Shown piece after piece: positions 35,330 through 44,897 of a stretch of 64,000 bases of DNA. The notes under the pieces are model-generated. The model was not told where the DNA came from and did not search any database. It saw only the letters and a program-made list of their open reading frames with translations. The stretch's first letter is position 1. Each line of letters starts with the position of its first letter. The DNA lies in NCBI GenBank assembly GCA_017456805.1, contig JAFTIQ010000021.1, positions 26,086-90,085 of the forward strand. The letters run 5' to 3'. The DNA comes from Lentisphaeria bacterium. Its GTDB lineage: Bacteria; Verrucomicrobiota; Lentisphaeria; Victivallales; UBA1829. The position numbers and the translations under genes are program-made.

Positions 35330-36529
35330 ATGGGATTCAAAGCTGTCAGAGTATCGGAAAAAGTCTGGTGGGTCGGTGCAATCGACTGGAGTTTGAAAGA
35401 ATTTCATGGGTACACAACACACAAGGGAACCACTTACAACGCATTTCTGATTGAAGGAGAAGAACCGGTTCTGATCGACACCGTGAAAGCTCCGTTCAAA
35501 GAAGAAATGTATGCGCGGATTTCCTCTGTGATCGGCTCCCCTGAAAAAATCCGCACCATCATTTCCAACCATGCGGAACCCGACCACTCCGGAGCATTGC
35601 CGGATGTGATCAGGGAAATCAAGCCGGAAAAAATCTATGCCTCTGTGGCAGGAGTCCGGATTCTGAACGAGCAGTTCGGAATCGGCGAACATCTGACAGC
35701 AGTCAAAACCGGCGATTCCATTGATATTGGAAAGGGCATGACGATTTCCTTTGTGGAAACCAAAATGCTTCATTGGCCCGACAGTATGTTCAGCTATCTT
35801 TCCGGGGAAAAGATCCTGTTCTCTCAGGATGGCTTTGGAATGCATCTTGCGACCGAAAAGATCTTTGCCGATGAAAACCCCATGGATGATATGCTCCGGG
35901 AAATGAAAACCTATTATGCCAATATTCTGCTGCTTTACTCCAACCAGGCGGCGAAACTGCTGGATGTTTTCCCCACATTGAATCTGGATATTGATATTAT
36001 CGCTCCGGATCATGGTCCGCTCTGGCGCGGAGATCTGCTTTCCTTCCCCCTGACAAAGTATCAGGAATGGGCAGAGCAGAAACCGGAACGCCGCGCAGTC
36101 GTTGTCTACGACACCATGTGGGGCGCAACCGATAAGATGGCAAGATCCATTGTGGATGGGATCCGTTCCACCGGTGCCGAAGTGGAAGTGTTCAACATGC
36201 ACAACCGTTCCCGCAGCGATGTGGCAACTGCAGTGATGAAAGCCGGGGTCCTGGTCGTCGGTTCTCCCACGTTGAACAATATGGCATTTCCTTCTCTGAT
36301 GGATGTTCTCTGCTACCTGCGCGGATTGCGTCCGAAGAATCTGAAGGGAGCGGCATTCGGGTCCTTCGGCTGGAGCGGCGAAGCTGCAGCTCAGATCACG
36401 GAACAGCTGAACGCCATGAACTGCGAAACGATGGAACCGCTGAAACTGAAATTTGCTTCCACAAAAGAAGATTTTGAAGCCTGTTTTGAATATGGAGTCA
36501 AAATCGGAGAAGCAATCAAAGATCTTTAA
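35330..36529 (+). CDS. fprA: Flavodiiron protein (A-type flavoprotein, rubredoxin:oxygen oxidoreductase)
   Basis: A 399-residue protein with a beta-lactamase-like diiron domain ([12 protein letters not shown]: His81, Glu83, Asp85, His86; later [22 protein letters not shown]) and a C-terminal flavodoxin domain from about 255 ([15 protein letters not shown] for FMN phosphate, [12 protein letters not shown]). Flavodiiron proteins reduce oxygen to water or NO to N2O using electrons from rubredoxin. Rubredoxin is encoded directly downstream and superoxide reductase upstream. RBS AAAGGA at spacing 9. Confidence 0.95.
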   Translation: MGFKAVRVSEKVWWVGAIDWSLKEFHGYTTHKGTTYNAFLIEGEEPVLIDTVKAPFKEEMYARISSVIGSPEKIRTIISNHAEPDHSGALPDVIREIKPEKIYASVAGVRILNEQFGIGEHLTAVKTGDSIDIGKGMTISFVETKMLHWPDSMFSYLSGEKILFSQDGFGMHLATEKIFADENPMDDMLREMKTYYANILLLYSNQAAKLLDVFPTLNLDIDIIAPDHGPLWRGDLLSFPLTKYQEWAEQKPERRAVVVYDTMWGATDKMARSIVDGIRSTGAEVEVFNMHNRSRSDVATAVMKAGVLVVGSPTLNNMAFPSLMDVLCYLRGLRPKNLKGAAFGSFGWSGEAAAQITEQLNAMNCETMEPLKLKFASTKEDFEACFEYGVKIGEAIKDL

Positions 36530-36560
36530 TTTTCACCCTAACATAAGAGGAGATAAAACC

Positions 36561-36719
36561 ATGGACAAGTACGTTTGTGATGTCTGCGGGTATGTTTACG
36601 ATCCCGCAAAAGGCGATCCCGACAATGGAATCGCAGCCGGTACAGCATTTGAAGATCTGCCTGAAGACTGGGTTTGCCCGGAATGCGGCGTTGGAAAAGA
36701 CAGCTTTTCCAAAGAATAA
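36561..36719 (+). CDS. rub: Rubredoxin
   Basis: A 52-residue rubredoxin from ATG 36561 (GAGGAG upstream; the longer frame is the tail of fprA read on). Cys6, Cys9, Cys39 and Cys42 bind one iron; [10 protein letters not shown] and [11 protein letters not shown] are the family blocks. It is the electron donor for the flavodiiron protein and superoxide reductase encoded just upstream. A strong terminator follows. Confidence 0.97.
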   Translation: MDKYVCDVCGYVYDPAKGDPDNGIAAGTAFEDLPEDWVCPECGVGKDSFSKE

Positions 36720-36742
36720 GATCTGACGTTTACCGAACGTTT

Positions 36743-36779
36743 CCCGGATTGGAAAATCATTCCGATCCGGGATTTTTTT
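36743..36779 (+). terminator. Rho-independent terminator of dfx-fprA-rub
   Basis: 12-bp stem CCCGGATTGGAA (36743-36754) / TTCCGATCCGGG (36760-36771) with one G-T pair, 5-nt loop, then seven T. It runs into the stop codon of the convergent membrane protein gene. Confidence 0.9.
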
Positions 36780-39507
36780 ATTTTTTCCAGGCTGTTTCCG
36801 GAATCAGAAGCTGACCATTCACTTTCTGATATACGACCACATCAGACATATAGATCCTGGAAGATTTTTCCACCACAAAAAAGATTTGATAATGAGTCGG
36901 AATCTCTTTCCCGGGAAGAAGAGTAACGGGGATTTTGACGTTGTACTCAGTCATATTTTCCACATTCCCGGAGAAAACAGTCGAATAGATTCGTGAGACA
37001 GGAATGTATTGATCCCCATCTTTTCTGCAGAGAGAAATGACAGCTTTCAGAGTACCGTTACCTCTGTAATGCCCCTTTATACTGATTACATCGCTCACAA
37101 AAGCGGGCATTACTTTACGGGACATAACACGAACCTGTTTTTCACTTTTATTGTAAATACAGAAAATATTTCCCGAAGAAGAGTGACGGACAAACACAAC
37201 CATATCATCGGTAAGATCATTATGAGTCAGCTCGTTTCCACCATAAACAACCGTCCAATCTTTTGCGGGCCACTTGCCCTTTTCCTCAAAAAGCCCATTC
37301 ACATCATGAGACAGATATCCGAATCGGTCCAAGGGGACACGCCGCAAATCATAGGCTTTTTCCAGGAGATCCAAATGCTCCTGGGAATACGGGACCGGAC
37401 GGAACAAAACTTCTCTTGCTTTATTCCCCTCACAGGATCCGACATAAATTCCGGCATTTCCTTTTTCCCCGTCAGCAAAGGCAATTTTTGGCATATAACT
37501 GAGCTGCGGATAGTGGATTCCGCTGTGAATCATCAGATAATCCCCTTTGGCATAAACATAACCTTCCACTTTTTTCTCCGGGACTCCGGAACCGAGATAT
37601 TTCAGCAGGATCGGAACTGTATGCCGTGCTGCACCGAATTCATTCCGGACAGAGGAAAAAACCACTTTTTTCGGAGCAGTCTGATCCGCATTCAATGCAC
37701 CGAGAAATGCCAATCCCAAATTAACCGGTTCAAATGTGAAGAAAAGTCTGGCATAAGGAAGTCCAACAGGGGCGAGAATAAAAAGAATCACCGCTGTGAT
37801 AAGAATTCCTTTGCGGTAGCGTTCCCGAGAAAGAACCCGGATCCCCAGCAGTACCGGAATGGCAAAAAGAATCAAAACAGCCGGAAGAATGTACCGGAAA
37901 ACGCCGGGGACAGCAAAGTACATCGGTCCGAGATAATACTGCTGAAAGAAGATGAATCCTCCGAAGATCCATGCCGCAGCAAGAAATGCAATGGTCTGTC
38001 CGAGCGCAAACCTCCTCAAAAACAAACACAAAACAGTAACCAGCAAAGCGCCGAAAAGAAGCAGAGAAACATGCATTTTATTGTTATGCGGGGAGACCGC
38101 ATGGATTTCCATTCCCATTTTCTGACAAAGGGAATAAACCAACGATTCCGCTTTTCTTACAAACGGAAGTTTCACCATCTGCCAGCGGAGATTTCCGATG
38201 TACATCACTTTGGCTTGCCACGCTTTTTTCCGTTCCGGAGAGATCCCCTCTTTGAAATCTTTGACTGTTTGCTCAAACCAGCCGGACGCAACTGAATGCT
38301 GAAGGTTCAATTTCTGATACTTTGCATAAACGCTCCATCCTCCGGCAACCGCAAGAGGCGCAGCAAACAATGTCAATGCAATCAGCGGGGAATACCATTT
38401 CCGCAATTTCCGCTCTTTGATCGCGCCCGCAATTTCTGAAACAAAAATGATCAGCGCAACGCCCAGCATAAAGAAAAATCCGGTAGGTTTGATCTGACAT
38501 CCGACAGCCAGCCAGAGAATCAGCCAATAAAAACCGCGCCGGTGGATTCTTCCGAAATCCATCCAGATCACATACAAAGCAAGCGGTGCAAGCGTAAACG
38601 CCGCCAGCAAGGCATCAAAAGGATATGCCAGAAAGTTCTCCGATGCCGTCATAGTGAATGTGCAAAGCAGCATCATAAAAATGAAAATTACAACATACCG
38701 CCAGTTGACTTTACAGGAAAAATCCTGCGGCTGGGGAAGCCATGGGAACAATCCGCGGATAGAAATAAATTTCGGAAAGAGAGCATTGATCATCAAAATT
38801 CCGCACAGCAGAACAGAGCCGATAAAAACAAAACCGCAGGGCGGATTCACATTTGCCTGAATCGAAGGATACGGACCGTAAACAATGTAATAGGACAACG
38901 CAATCGTTCCGAACCAGAGACCAAGGACAGGAATCCTTTTCCAACTGATGTTGGTCAAAAGAACTCCGATGGCACTCACCGCAAGCAGAATCATCGCAAA
39001 CATATAATTGAACGTTGCAATATTTCCGGTGATCCGGCTGAACCATAACGGAAGAGCATTGCCGATCATACAGTAATAACTGGCATAATTCTCATACCCG
39101 CCATCCGCCCAGCGGCCATTAAAGAACATGTAAAGATACTGCGGATACCATGCCTGATAAAAGTCAGAATACCCCAATTCGCAGGGCAGTTTCCGGAGGA
39201 ACAGCAGAACGACCGCAAAAAAGGCTCCGGTAAACAGATATTCTCCCCGCCAGAAAACCGTATGACAATACTGCAATCCGTTCCGCCGGAAACTTTTGAA
39301 TAACTGTCCGGCAAAAAGGATCAATCCCAAACCGAAACTGCCCCATTGAGCCGGAATCATCCAGCCGGTCAATCCGGAAAGGAATCCAAGCATGATCACG
39401 GCGCAAAGCACTGAAAAAACAGCTGCCGGAAACGGAAGTTTGCATTTCAAACGGAAAAAATTGACAAACCCGAGCATGGAAAGAGCCAGCAGAAAATAAA
39501 GAAACAT
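36778..39507 (-). CDS. Large polytopic membrane protein, glycosyltransferase-like
   Basis: I do not recognise a named family. The 909-residue protein has about 14 or more membrane helices in its first 600 residues, the pattern of GT-C-type glycosyltransferases and O-antigen ligase/PMT-like proteins, and a roughly 270-residue C-terminal soluble, beta-rich domain. Acidic residues after the first helices (LGYSDFYQAWYPQYLYM) could be the metal or substrate site of a GT-C enzyme. It is transcribed after the GT2-GtrA gene with a 6-bp gap, which supports a surface polysaccharide or glycoprotein role. No strong RBS. Confidence 0.75.
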   Translation of the reverse strand: MFLYFLLALSMLGFVNFFRLKCKLPFPAAVFSVLCAVIMLGFLSGLTGWMIPAQWGSFGLGLILFAGQLFKSFRRNGLQYCHTVFWRGEYLFTGAFFAVVLLFLRKLPCELGYSDFYQAWYPQYLYMFFNGRWADGGYENYASYYCMIGNALPLWFSRITGNIATFNYMFAMILLAVSAIGVLLTNISWKRIPVLGLWFGTIALSYYIVYGPYPSIQANVNPPCGFVFIGSVLLCGILMINALFPKFISIRGLFPWLPQPQDFSCKVNWRYVVIFIFMMLLCTFTMTASENFLAYPFDALLAAFTLAPLALYVIWMDFGRIHRRGFYWLILWLAVGCQIKPTGFFFMLGVALIIFVSEIAGAIKERKLRKWYSPLIALTLFAAPLAVAGGWSVYAKYQKLNLQHSVASGWFEQTVKDFKEGISPERKKAWQAKVMYIGNLRWQMVKLPFVRKAESLVYSLCQKMGMEIHAVSPHNNKMHVSLLLFGALLVTVLCLFLRRFALGQTIAFLAAAWIFGGFIFFQQYYLGPMYFAVPGVFRYILPAVLILFAIPVLLGIRVLSRERYRKGILITAVILFILAPVGLPYARLFFTFEPVNLGLAFLGALNADQTAPKKVVFSSVRNEFGAARHTVPILLKYLGSGVPEKKVEGYVYAKGDYLMIHSGIHYPQLSYMPKIAFADGEKGNAGIYVGSCEGNKAREVLFRPVPYSQEHLDLLEKAYDLRRVPLDRFGYLSHDVNGLFEEKGKWPAKDWTVVYGGNELTHNDLTDDMVVFVRHSSSGNIFCIYNKSEKQVRVMSRKVMPAFVSDVISIKGHYRGNGTLKAVISLCRKDGDQYIPVSRIYSTVFSGNVENMTEYNVKIPVTLLPGKEIPTHYQIFFVVEKSSRIYMSDVVVYQKVNGQLLIPETAWKK

Positions 39508-39513
39508 GGCAAG

Positions 39514-40605
39514 TTACTTTCTTTGTGAACTTTTGAATACAAAAAACTTCTGGGATAAAAAGCTGATGCAGAAAAGAAGAATATCAACAATACTTTTCAG
39601 CACAGCCTCATTGCAGGCAGGGAACAACGCAATTGCACCTTTCGTCAAACCGAAAGAGGATGCCATGATCACCAGACAGAGAAGCAAATACCCTGTCAGG
39701 GATCTCAAATCAAATTTCCGTTCATCCCCGTGAAACACAATATTCCGGTTCAACAGATAATTGACAAATGCGGAAACACATCTTGCCAGAACAACAGAAA
39801 TCAGCAGTTTCTGAGGGAATTTACAGAAAATCACATAGAAAAACAGACTGAACAAACCGATATCCACCAGAAACGAAAGCAATCCGCTGAACGCAAAAAT
39901 AATGAATTGCAGAAACGATCCGCCGAGAAGCGTTTTGTAAATCAGCCAGGAATCCCGGACCGGGCGAAAATGAGTTCCGGAATTTCCATCTTCATAAACA
40001 GTGGAGATTTTTACTTCCTGGTACGGAATATCCAGAACTTTTGCTTCCCAGAGCATTTTGGTTTCGAACTCGAACCGTTCGCCGGGTACATCCAGCAATT
40101 TTTTCATAAAATCTGCCGAAATCCCGCGCAAACCGGTTTGTGTATCGGATAAAGCGCGTCCGGTCAGCATCCGGAACACACTGCACGTCAAAGTATTTCC
40201 GAATTTGCTTTTGAACGGGACATCTTTCTGCTGAAAATCGCGAACTCCCATAACAAGCGTTTCCGGGTGCTCCGCAAGGGCATCCATACAGCGGGAAATA
40301 TCTTCCGGCAAATGCTGTCCATCGCTGTCGGCTGTGACGGCACCGGGGATTTCATGTTCCAAACAATAGGAGAACGCTGTTTTCAGTGCACGTCCTTTTC
40401 CGGAATTGCTTTCATGTTCCAGCAGAATAACATCCGGTAAAGTGGCAGAACGCTCAAAAAAATTCTGAAATTTTTCTCTGTTGCTTCCATCATTGACAAG
40501 GATGATCCGATTGGAAAACTGTGCTCTGAGATGCGACACCAGCAACGGCAGTTTCTCTGTCGGTTCATACGATGGAATAATGATTGCTATTGATGATTTA
40601 TCCAA
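39514..40605 (-). CDS. Family 2 glycosyltransferase fused to GtrA-like membrane domain
   Basis: A 363-residue protein. Residues 1-230 are a GT2, dolichol-phosphate-mannose synthase-like domain: AIIIPSYEPTEKL, IILVNDGSN, AVTADSDGQHL (acidic metal motif), DTQTGLRGIS. Residues about 245-360 are four membrane helices of the GtrA type (FSGLLSFLVDIGLF, ARCVSAFVNYLLNRNIVF). GT2-GtrA pairs move sugars onto a lipid carrier and flip it. The start is TTG at 40605 with GGGAG at spacing 7; no usable ATG exists near the N-terminus. It has a TTGTAT/TATATT promoter and the membrane protein gene follows. Confidence 0.9.
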   Translation of the reverse strand: MDKSSIAIIIPSYEPTEKLPLLVSHLRAQFSNRIILVNDGSNREKFQNFFERSATLPDVILLEHESNSGKGRALKTAFSYCLEHEIPGAVTADSDGQHLPEDISRCMDALAEHPETLVMGVRDFQQKDVPFKSKFGNTLTCSVFRMLTGRALSDTQTGLRGISADFMKKLLDVPGERFEFETKMLWEAKVLDIPYQEVKISTVYEDGNSGTHFRPVRDSWLIYKTLLGGSFLQFIIFAFSGLLSFLVDIGLFSLFFYVIFCKFPQKLLISVVLARCVSAFVNYLLNRNIVFHGDERKFDLRSLTGYLLLCLVIMASSFGLTKGAIALFPACNEAVLKSIVDILLFCISFLSQKFFVFKSSQRK

Positions 40606-40645
40606 ACTTTCTCTCCCTGACTCAAAAAAAATTCCGGTTCTTTGT

Positions 40646-40673
40646 AATATAGCATAAAATGAACAAAATACAA
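40646..40673 (-). promoter_or_regulatory. Predicted promoter of the GT2-GtrA gene
   Basis: Minus strand TTGTAT (40673-40668), 16-bp spacer, TATATT (40651-40646). Confidence 0.68.
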
Positions 40674-40689
40674 GTTTTCTTCCGGCAAC

Positions 40690-40718
40690 TTGACAAATGA
40701 TTTTCCCGGATATATATT
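40690..40718 (+). promoter_or_regulatory. Predicted promoter of the DUF2339/DUF3999 pair
   Basis: TTGACA (40690-40695), 17-bp spacer, TATATT (40713-40718), 35 bp before the ATG at 40753. Confidence 0.72.
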
Positions 40719-40752
40719 ATCTCAGAACTTTATTCTGAAAGGAGACTCTGTT

Positions 40753-42693
40753 ATGGAATTGCTTCTCTGCGTTATTCTTATGCTTCTGATTGCTGTATTT
40801 CTGATCCTTCTCGTTGTGCTGGAACGAATCAAAAAGTTAGAATTTTTTTTCCAATCTCAAATGTTCCGGCAGGCAAAACCGGATTCCCCGCCGCAGCAGA
40901 AAACGTTCTCCGCTCAGCCGGGACAGGAACAGAACCCGCCGGAACCAGCGATACAGGAACAGACTCCTCAAATCAATCCCATGCCTCAGCCGGTCAAAGT
41001 CCTGCGACCACTCCCTCCGCAGCAGCTTCAGACAGCAAAACCCGTTTTTACGCCGCCTCCGCAAAAACCACCTTCTGCCCTGGATAATTTCATTTCCTGG
41101 CTCTGGATGGGCAATAATAAAGGCAAAGAAGGCGTTTCCAAAGAGTATGCTGTTGCAACCACCTGGCTGATCCGCGCAGGGGTATTGGTTCTGCTCTGCG
41201 GAATCGTATTCTTCCTGAAATATTCCATTGAAAAAGATCTGATCAGCCCGGCTGTCCGGATCTGCCTGACGTTCCTGACAGGACTTGCCATGTTCACAGG
41301 CGGACTCTTGATGGTTAACAAACGGTTTCATATTCTTGCCACAGGGATTCTCTCTGCCGGGATCATAACGCTTTATATGGGGTCCTTTGCCGGATACAAG
41401 CTGTACCACATTCTCCCCGGGGAAGTCTCATTCGGATTCATGATTCTGACCACCATCGCAGCAATGCTTGTTTCCATGAAACTGAATCTTCTTCCGGTTG
41501 CATTGACGGGCTGCACGGGGGCTTATCTCACGCCGGTGCTGCTTTCCGACGGCAGCGGAAATCTTCCATTTTTCCTGGGCTATACGGCATTTATCTCCCT
41601 CGGGCTTCTGATCGTCTCCCGGGAACGGCGGTGGCGCAGTCTGGAAGCGGTCTCCTTTGGGTTCAGTTTCCTGCTGATGAGCTATGGGACCATGGAACTC
41701 AGCGAAAAAATAAACTGGCTGTGCCCCGGGTTCCTCTTCCTTAATCATCTGGTCTTTTCGCTGATTCCCCTTGTCCGGAAAAAGGAATTTCCGGTTGGAA
41801 AACTGGAATGGCTCCTGCCGATTCTTTCCACCGTCTTTGCGATGGGATTGGGGATTTTCATGCTTGATGAACTGATGAGTGAAAATCAGAATATAGCGTT
41901 TGCGGCATACGCGCTTCTTCTTTCCGGAATCAGTCTCGGAGAAGGCTTGTGGCTGAACAAAAGAAATGAATCCGGAACGGCAGGGCTTCCGGCATTTCTC
42001 TGTGCTTCGATCTTCTCTCTTGCGCTTGCGATCCCGCTGGCATTCGATAACCAATATGCAGTCATAACGGGATGGTCGGTTCTCGGATTTGTTCTGACTC
42101 TGGAAGCGGAACGGTATAAAAACCGGACCCTGCTGATTTTGAGCCTGATTGTCTTTGTGCTTTCTTTTGTCGGAATTCTGGTATCGACTTCCGGTTTTTC
42201 TGAGAAAACAGTCATGGATCGATTTTTCCTGGGCGGGATGTTCACGATATGCCTTCTCGGATCCGGGTTTGTTCTCCGGAAAAATACCGCCGGCAAAAAT
42301 GCTCCGGAAGAGCAGCTGTTCTCTGAGGTCATGAGATCAGACTTTTTTGCCGGAGGCATTGCCTTTCTCTGTTATACCTCCAATGAAGTATACCTGAATC
42401 TGAAAAATTGTGATGCCCTGTATAATTTCCGGCACGGCGGGCTTTCCGTCTGGTGGGGAATTCTGGTTGTGGGACTCATCCTTTTCGGGATCCGGAAGAA
42501 TTTGAAAGCACTTCGCATCTGTGGATTGATCCTTTTCCTGCTTTGTCTTGTCAAAATATATTGTGTTGATATTTCCGGACTTGATACCCTCGGAAAAGTC
42601 ATTGCGTTTCTGCTGCTCGGGATTCTGTTCCTGGTGGCGGCAACGGCATATATTCTGTTCCGGAAACGGTTTACAAATGAGGAGGAAAAATGA
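40753..42693 (+). CDS. DUF2339 polytopic membrane protein
   Basis: A 646-residue protein from ATG 40753 (AAGGAG at spacing 8). It has one N-terminal helix, a Pro/Gln-rich cytoplasmic linker (about 40-110) and some 20 membrane helices beginning with WLIRAGVLVLLCGIVFFLKY, SPAVRICLTFLTGLAMFTGGLLM, which is typical of DUF2339. Function unknown in the whole family. Its stop overlaps the next gene's start (ATGA), and the partner is DUF3999-like as in other Gram-negative genomes. Confidence 0.85.
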   Translation: MELLLCVILMLLIAVFLILLVVLERIKKLEFFFQSQMFRQAKPDSPPQQKTFSAQPGQEQNPPEPAIQEQTPQINPMPQPVKVLRPLPPQQLQTAKPVFTPPPQKPPSALDNFISWLWMGNNKGKEGVSKEYAVATTWLIRAGVLVLLCGIVFFLKYSIEKDLISPAVRICLTFLTGLAMFTGGLLMVNKRFHILATGILSAGIITLYMGSFAGYKLYHILPGEVSFGFMILTTIAAMLVSMKLNLLPVALTGCTGAYLTPVLLSDGSGNLPFFLGYTAFISLGLLIVSRERRWRSLEAVSFGFSFLLMSYGTMELSEKINWLCPGFLFLNHLVFSLIPLVRKKEFPVGKLEWLLPILSTVFAMGLGIFMLDELMSENQNIAFAAYALLLSGISLGEGLWLNKRNESGTAGLPAFLCASIFSLALAIPLAFDNQYAVITGWSVLGFVLTLEAERYKNRTLLILSLIVFVLSFVGILVSTSGFSEKTVMDRFFLGGMFTICLLGSGFVLRKNTAGKNAPEEQLFSEVMRSDFFAGGIAFLCYTSNEVYLNLKNCDALYNFRHGGLSVWWGILVVGLILFGIRKNLKALRICGLILFLLCLVKIYCVDISGLDTLGKVIAFLLLGILFLVAATAYILFRKRFTNEEEK

Positions 42694-43994
42694 AAAAAGC
42701 ACTTTTATTTGCGGTTCTGTTCAGTGCTGCATTGATTCTTCCGGCAAAAGAGCTCCTGCGGGAATATCCCCTGATGCGTCAGGTAAAATTGACCGGCACT
42801 CCCGGAGAAGCGGCATCCATCCGGCTGGATCCGGAGTTATTCAAAAACACAAATGCAGATTATTCCAACATTCTGCTGCTGGATAAAACCGGAAAACCCG
42901 TTCCCTATGCCGTAATGAATGCAGGCACAAAGACCACGCAGTATAACTATCACCCTCTGACAGGAAAAATCAGCGGATTTTCCCGTGACACGAAAAGAAA
43001 TATTGCCGAAGCGACATTCACATTCACAAAACCGGAAGAAGTCAGCCGCCTGCTGTTTGAAACCAATCAGGAACGGTTTCAGAAAAAAATCCAGCTTCAA
43101 TTTTTCGATGAATCCGGCAAACTGATCCGGGAAGATAAGGATCTTCAATTATTCCAGTATGGAAAAATCTTCGGAAATTCGGTTGTCGATTTCAAAGAAA
43201 CCAAAGCAAAATCCATCCGGATCATCATTCATAATTTTGCGGAACAGAAGGAAAGTTCCTACCGGACCGAATCCACCGGAACGGAAGGACGTTCTGTTCA
43301 AAAAGTTCTCCGGACGGAAGAATTTGATCTGCGGGGAATCAAGGCTTACCGGAAAGAAGCCTCGGTGCAATTTTCTGAATTGAAGCCGCGCCCTGTGGAT
43401 CTGCCGGAAGTGAGCCGTCAGAACAAAGGAAATGTAACGGAGATCCTTGTGGATGCTCACCGGGTTCCGGCGCAGGGATTGATCATAAGATCCGATGACA
43501 GACATTTCAACCGGAAAATGGAAATTTTCAGTCGGAGCGGTAAAACAGAGACTCTGATCGGTTCAGGAACATTGACCCCGGAAGCGAAGATGATCCCCCT
43601 GAAAGAAATGCGGGGAGATTTCTACCTGATCCGGATCAGCAATGCCAGCAATGAGCCCTTGAAAAACATCCGTCTGGAATGGTTCAGCAAAGAAAAATAT
43701 CTGATTTTCCAGCCGCCTGCCTGCGGCGGAGATCTGACTCTTTATTACGGTGGGAAACCGGATCGGCAGCTGTATGATATAGAACATTATGCAGAGAAAT
43801 TCGGGCTTCCGGAACAGGTTTATCAACTTGGAGAGGCAAGTGATTCTCCGGATTATGCACCTGCCCTGCCTGTCGATGAGATCTATCAATATTTCATGTG
43901 GGGAATCCTGGGGATCGCTGCAGTGTTTCTTCTGATCCTGATCATCCGTTTCTGGAACGGAAAAAAACTCCCGGATGAAGAGTCGGGAGAATAA
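42690..43994 (+). CDS. DUF3999-like exported membrane protein
   Basis: A 434-residue protein with signal peptide (KKALLFAVLFSAALILPAKE), a long exported beta-rich domain and a C-terminal membrane helix (about 400-422, FMWGILGIAAVFLLILIIRFW). The central part repeats a pattern of lectin-like sandwiches, and the segment FWNGKKLPDEESGE is cytoplasmic. Gene order DUF2339-DUF3999 and the 4-nt ATGA overlap support a common complex, probably at the cell envelope. The family label is by context and length, not strong motifs. Confidence 0.72.
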   Translation: MKKALLFAVLFSAALILPAKELLREYPLMRQVKLTGTPGEAASIRLDPELFKNTNADYSNILLLDKTGKPVPYAVMNAGTKTTQYNYHPLTGKISGFSRDTKRNIAEATFTFTKPEEVSRLLFETNQERFQKKIQLQFFDESGKLIREDKDLQLFQYGKIFGNSVVDFKETKAKSIRIIIHNFAEQKESSYRTESTGTEGRSVQKVLRTEEFDLRGIKAYRKEASVQFSELKPRPVDLPEVSRQNKGNVTEILVDAHRVPAQGLIIRSDDRHFNRKMEIFSRSGKTETLIGSGTLTPEAKMIPLKEMRGDFYLIRISNASNEPLKNIRLEWFSKEKYLIFQPPACGGDLTLYYGGKPDRQLYDIEHYAEKFGLPEQVYQLGEASDSPDYAPALPVDEIYQYFMWGILGIAAVFLLILIIRFWNGKKLPDEESGE

Positions 43995-44032
43995 GGTTTG
44001 AACACAGTTTTTCCGGGAAAATAAAAAAAAAC

Positions 44033-44061
44033 TTGAAGAAAAGCAGAATTGGTTGTATATT
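44033..44061 (+). promoter_or_regulatory. Predicted promoter of ymdB-nadC-ruvA
   Basis: TTGAAG (44033-44038), 17-bp spacer, TATATT (44056-44061). A TTGGTT/AACCAA dyad (44049-44054, 44071-44076) straddles the -10 box and could be an operator. Confidence 0.62.
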
Positions 44062-44093
44062 ATAATGTATAACCAACAGGATTTACAAACAAC

Positions 44094-44897
44094 ATGAGTG
44101 CTTTGCTGAAAATTTTATTTATCGGAGATGTCGTTGGAAAAGGCGGAAGAAACGCTGTCCGCGACCTTGTGCCGCTTCTCAAACAGGAGCACCGCTGCTC
44201 CTTTGTGATCGTCAACGCTGAAAATTGTGCCAATGGTTCCGGGTTGACCGCAGCCTGTCTGCGGGAAATGGGAGATCAGGTGGATGTTTTCACCAGCGGG
44301 GATCATACATGGGACCAGAAACAGCTGGAAACAGAAATTCAGCACATTCCGAATCTGATCCGCCCGGCAAATTTTTCCAGAAAACAGCCGGGAGTCGGCT
44401 GGAAAGTCTTCCGGAATCCCGCCGGAGGAGAAGTCGCAGTTGTTGCACTCATGGGAAAAGTTTTCATGCGGGATTCCGCTTATTGTCCATACGAAATCAT
44501 GGAAGAGATTCTCGGAAAACTGCCCGCGACCTGCAAAACTGTGATCGTGGATATGCATGCGGAAGCCACCAGCGAAAAAGCCGCAATGGCATGGATGTTT
44601 GACGGCAGGATCACTGCAGTGATCGGAACCCATACCCATGTTCAGACAAACGATGCCCGTGTGCTGCCGAACGGAACCGCAATGCTGACAGATGTCGGGA
44701 TGGTCGGTGCCAATGATTCCATTCTCGGACGGGAAGTGGCAGACGTTGTGAAAAAATTCAAAACCGGGATGCCGGTCCGTCTGAATGTCCGGGAAAAAGA
44801 GATCCGGCTGGATGCAGCCGTTATTACATACGATCCGGCAACAGGAAAAGCCGTTGCCATTGAACCGGTTCAACGAATGTACAAAGAGGAAAAATGA
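44094..44897 (+). CDS. ymdB: TIGR00282/YmdB-family metallophosphoesterase
   Basis: A 267-residue YmdB-type phosphodiesterase: ILFIGDVVGKGGR, VNAENCANGSGL, FTSGDHTWDQK, DMHAEATSEK, GTHTHVQTNDAR supply the dimetal site. Bacillus YmdB hydrolyses 2',3'-cyclic nucleotides and affects biofilm behaviour. Full length and cytoplasmic. The nadC start overlaps its stop (ATGA). Confidence 0.93.
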   Translation: MSALLKILFIGDVVGKGGRNAVRDLVPLLKQEHRCSFVIVNAENCANGSGLTAACLREMGDQVDVFTSGDHTWDQKQLETEIQHIPNLIRPANFSRKQPGVGWKVFRNPAGGEVAVVALMGKVFMRDSAYCPYEIMEEILGKLPATCKTVIVDMHAEATSEKAAMAWMFDGRITAVIGTHTHVQTNDARVLPNGTAMLTDVGMVGANDSILGREVADVVKKFKTGMPVRLNVREKEIRLDAAVITYDPATGKAVAIEPVQRMYKEEK

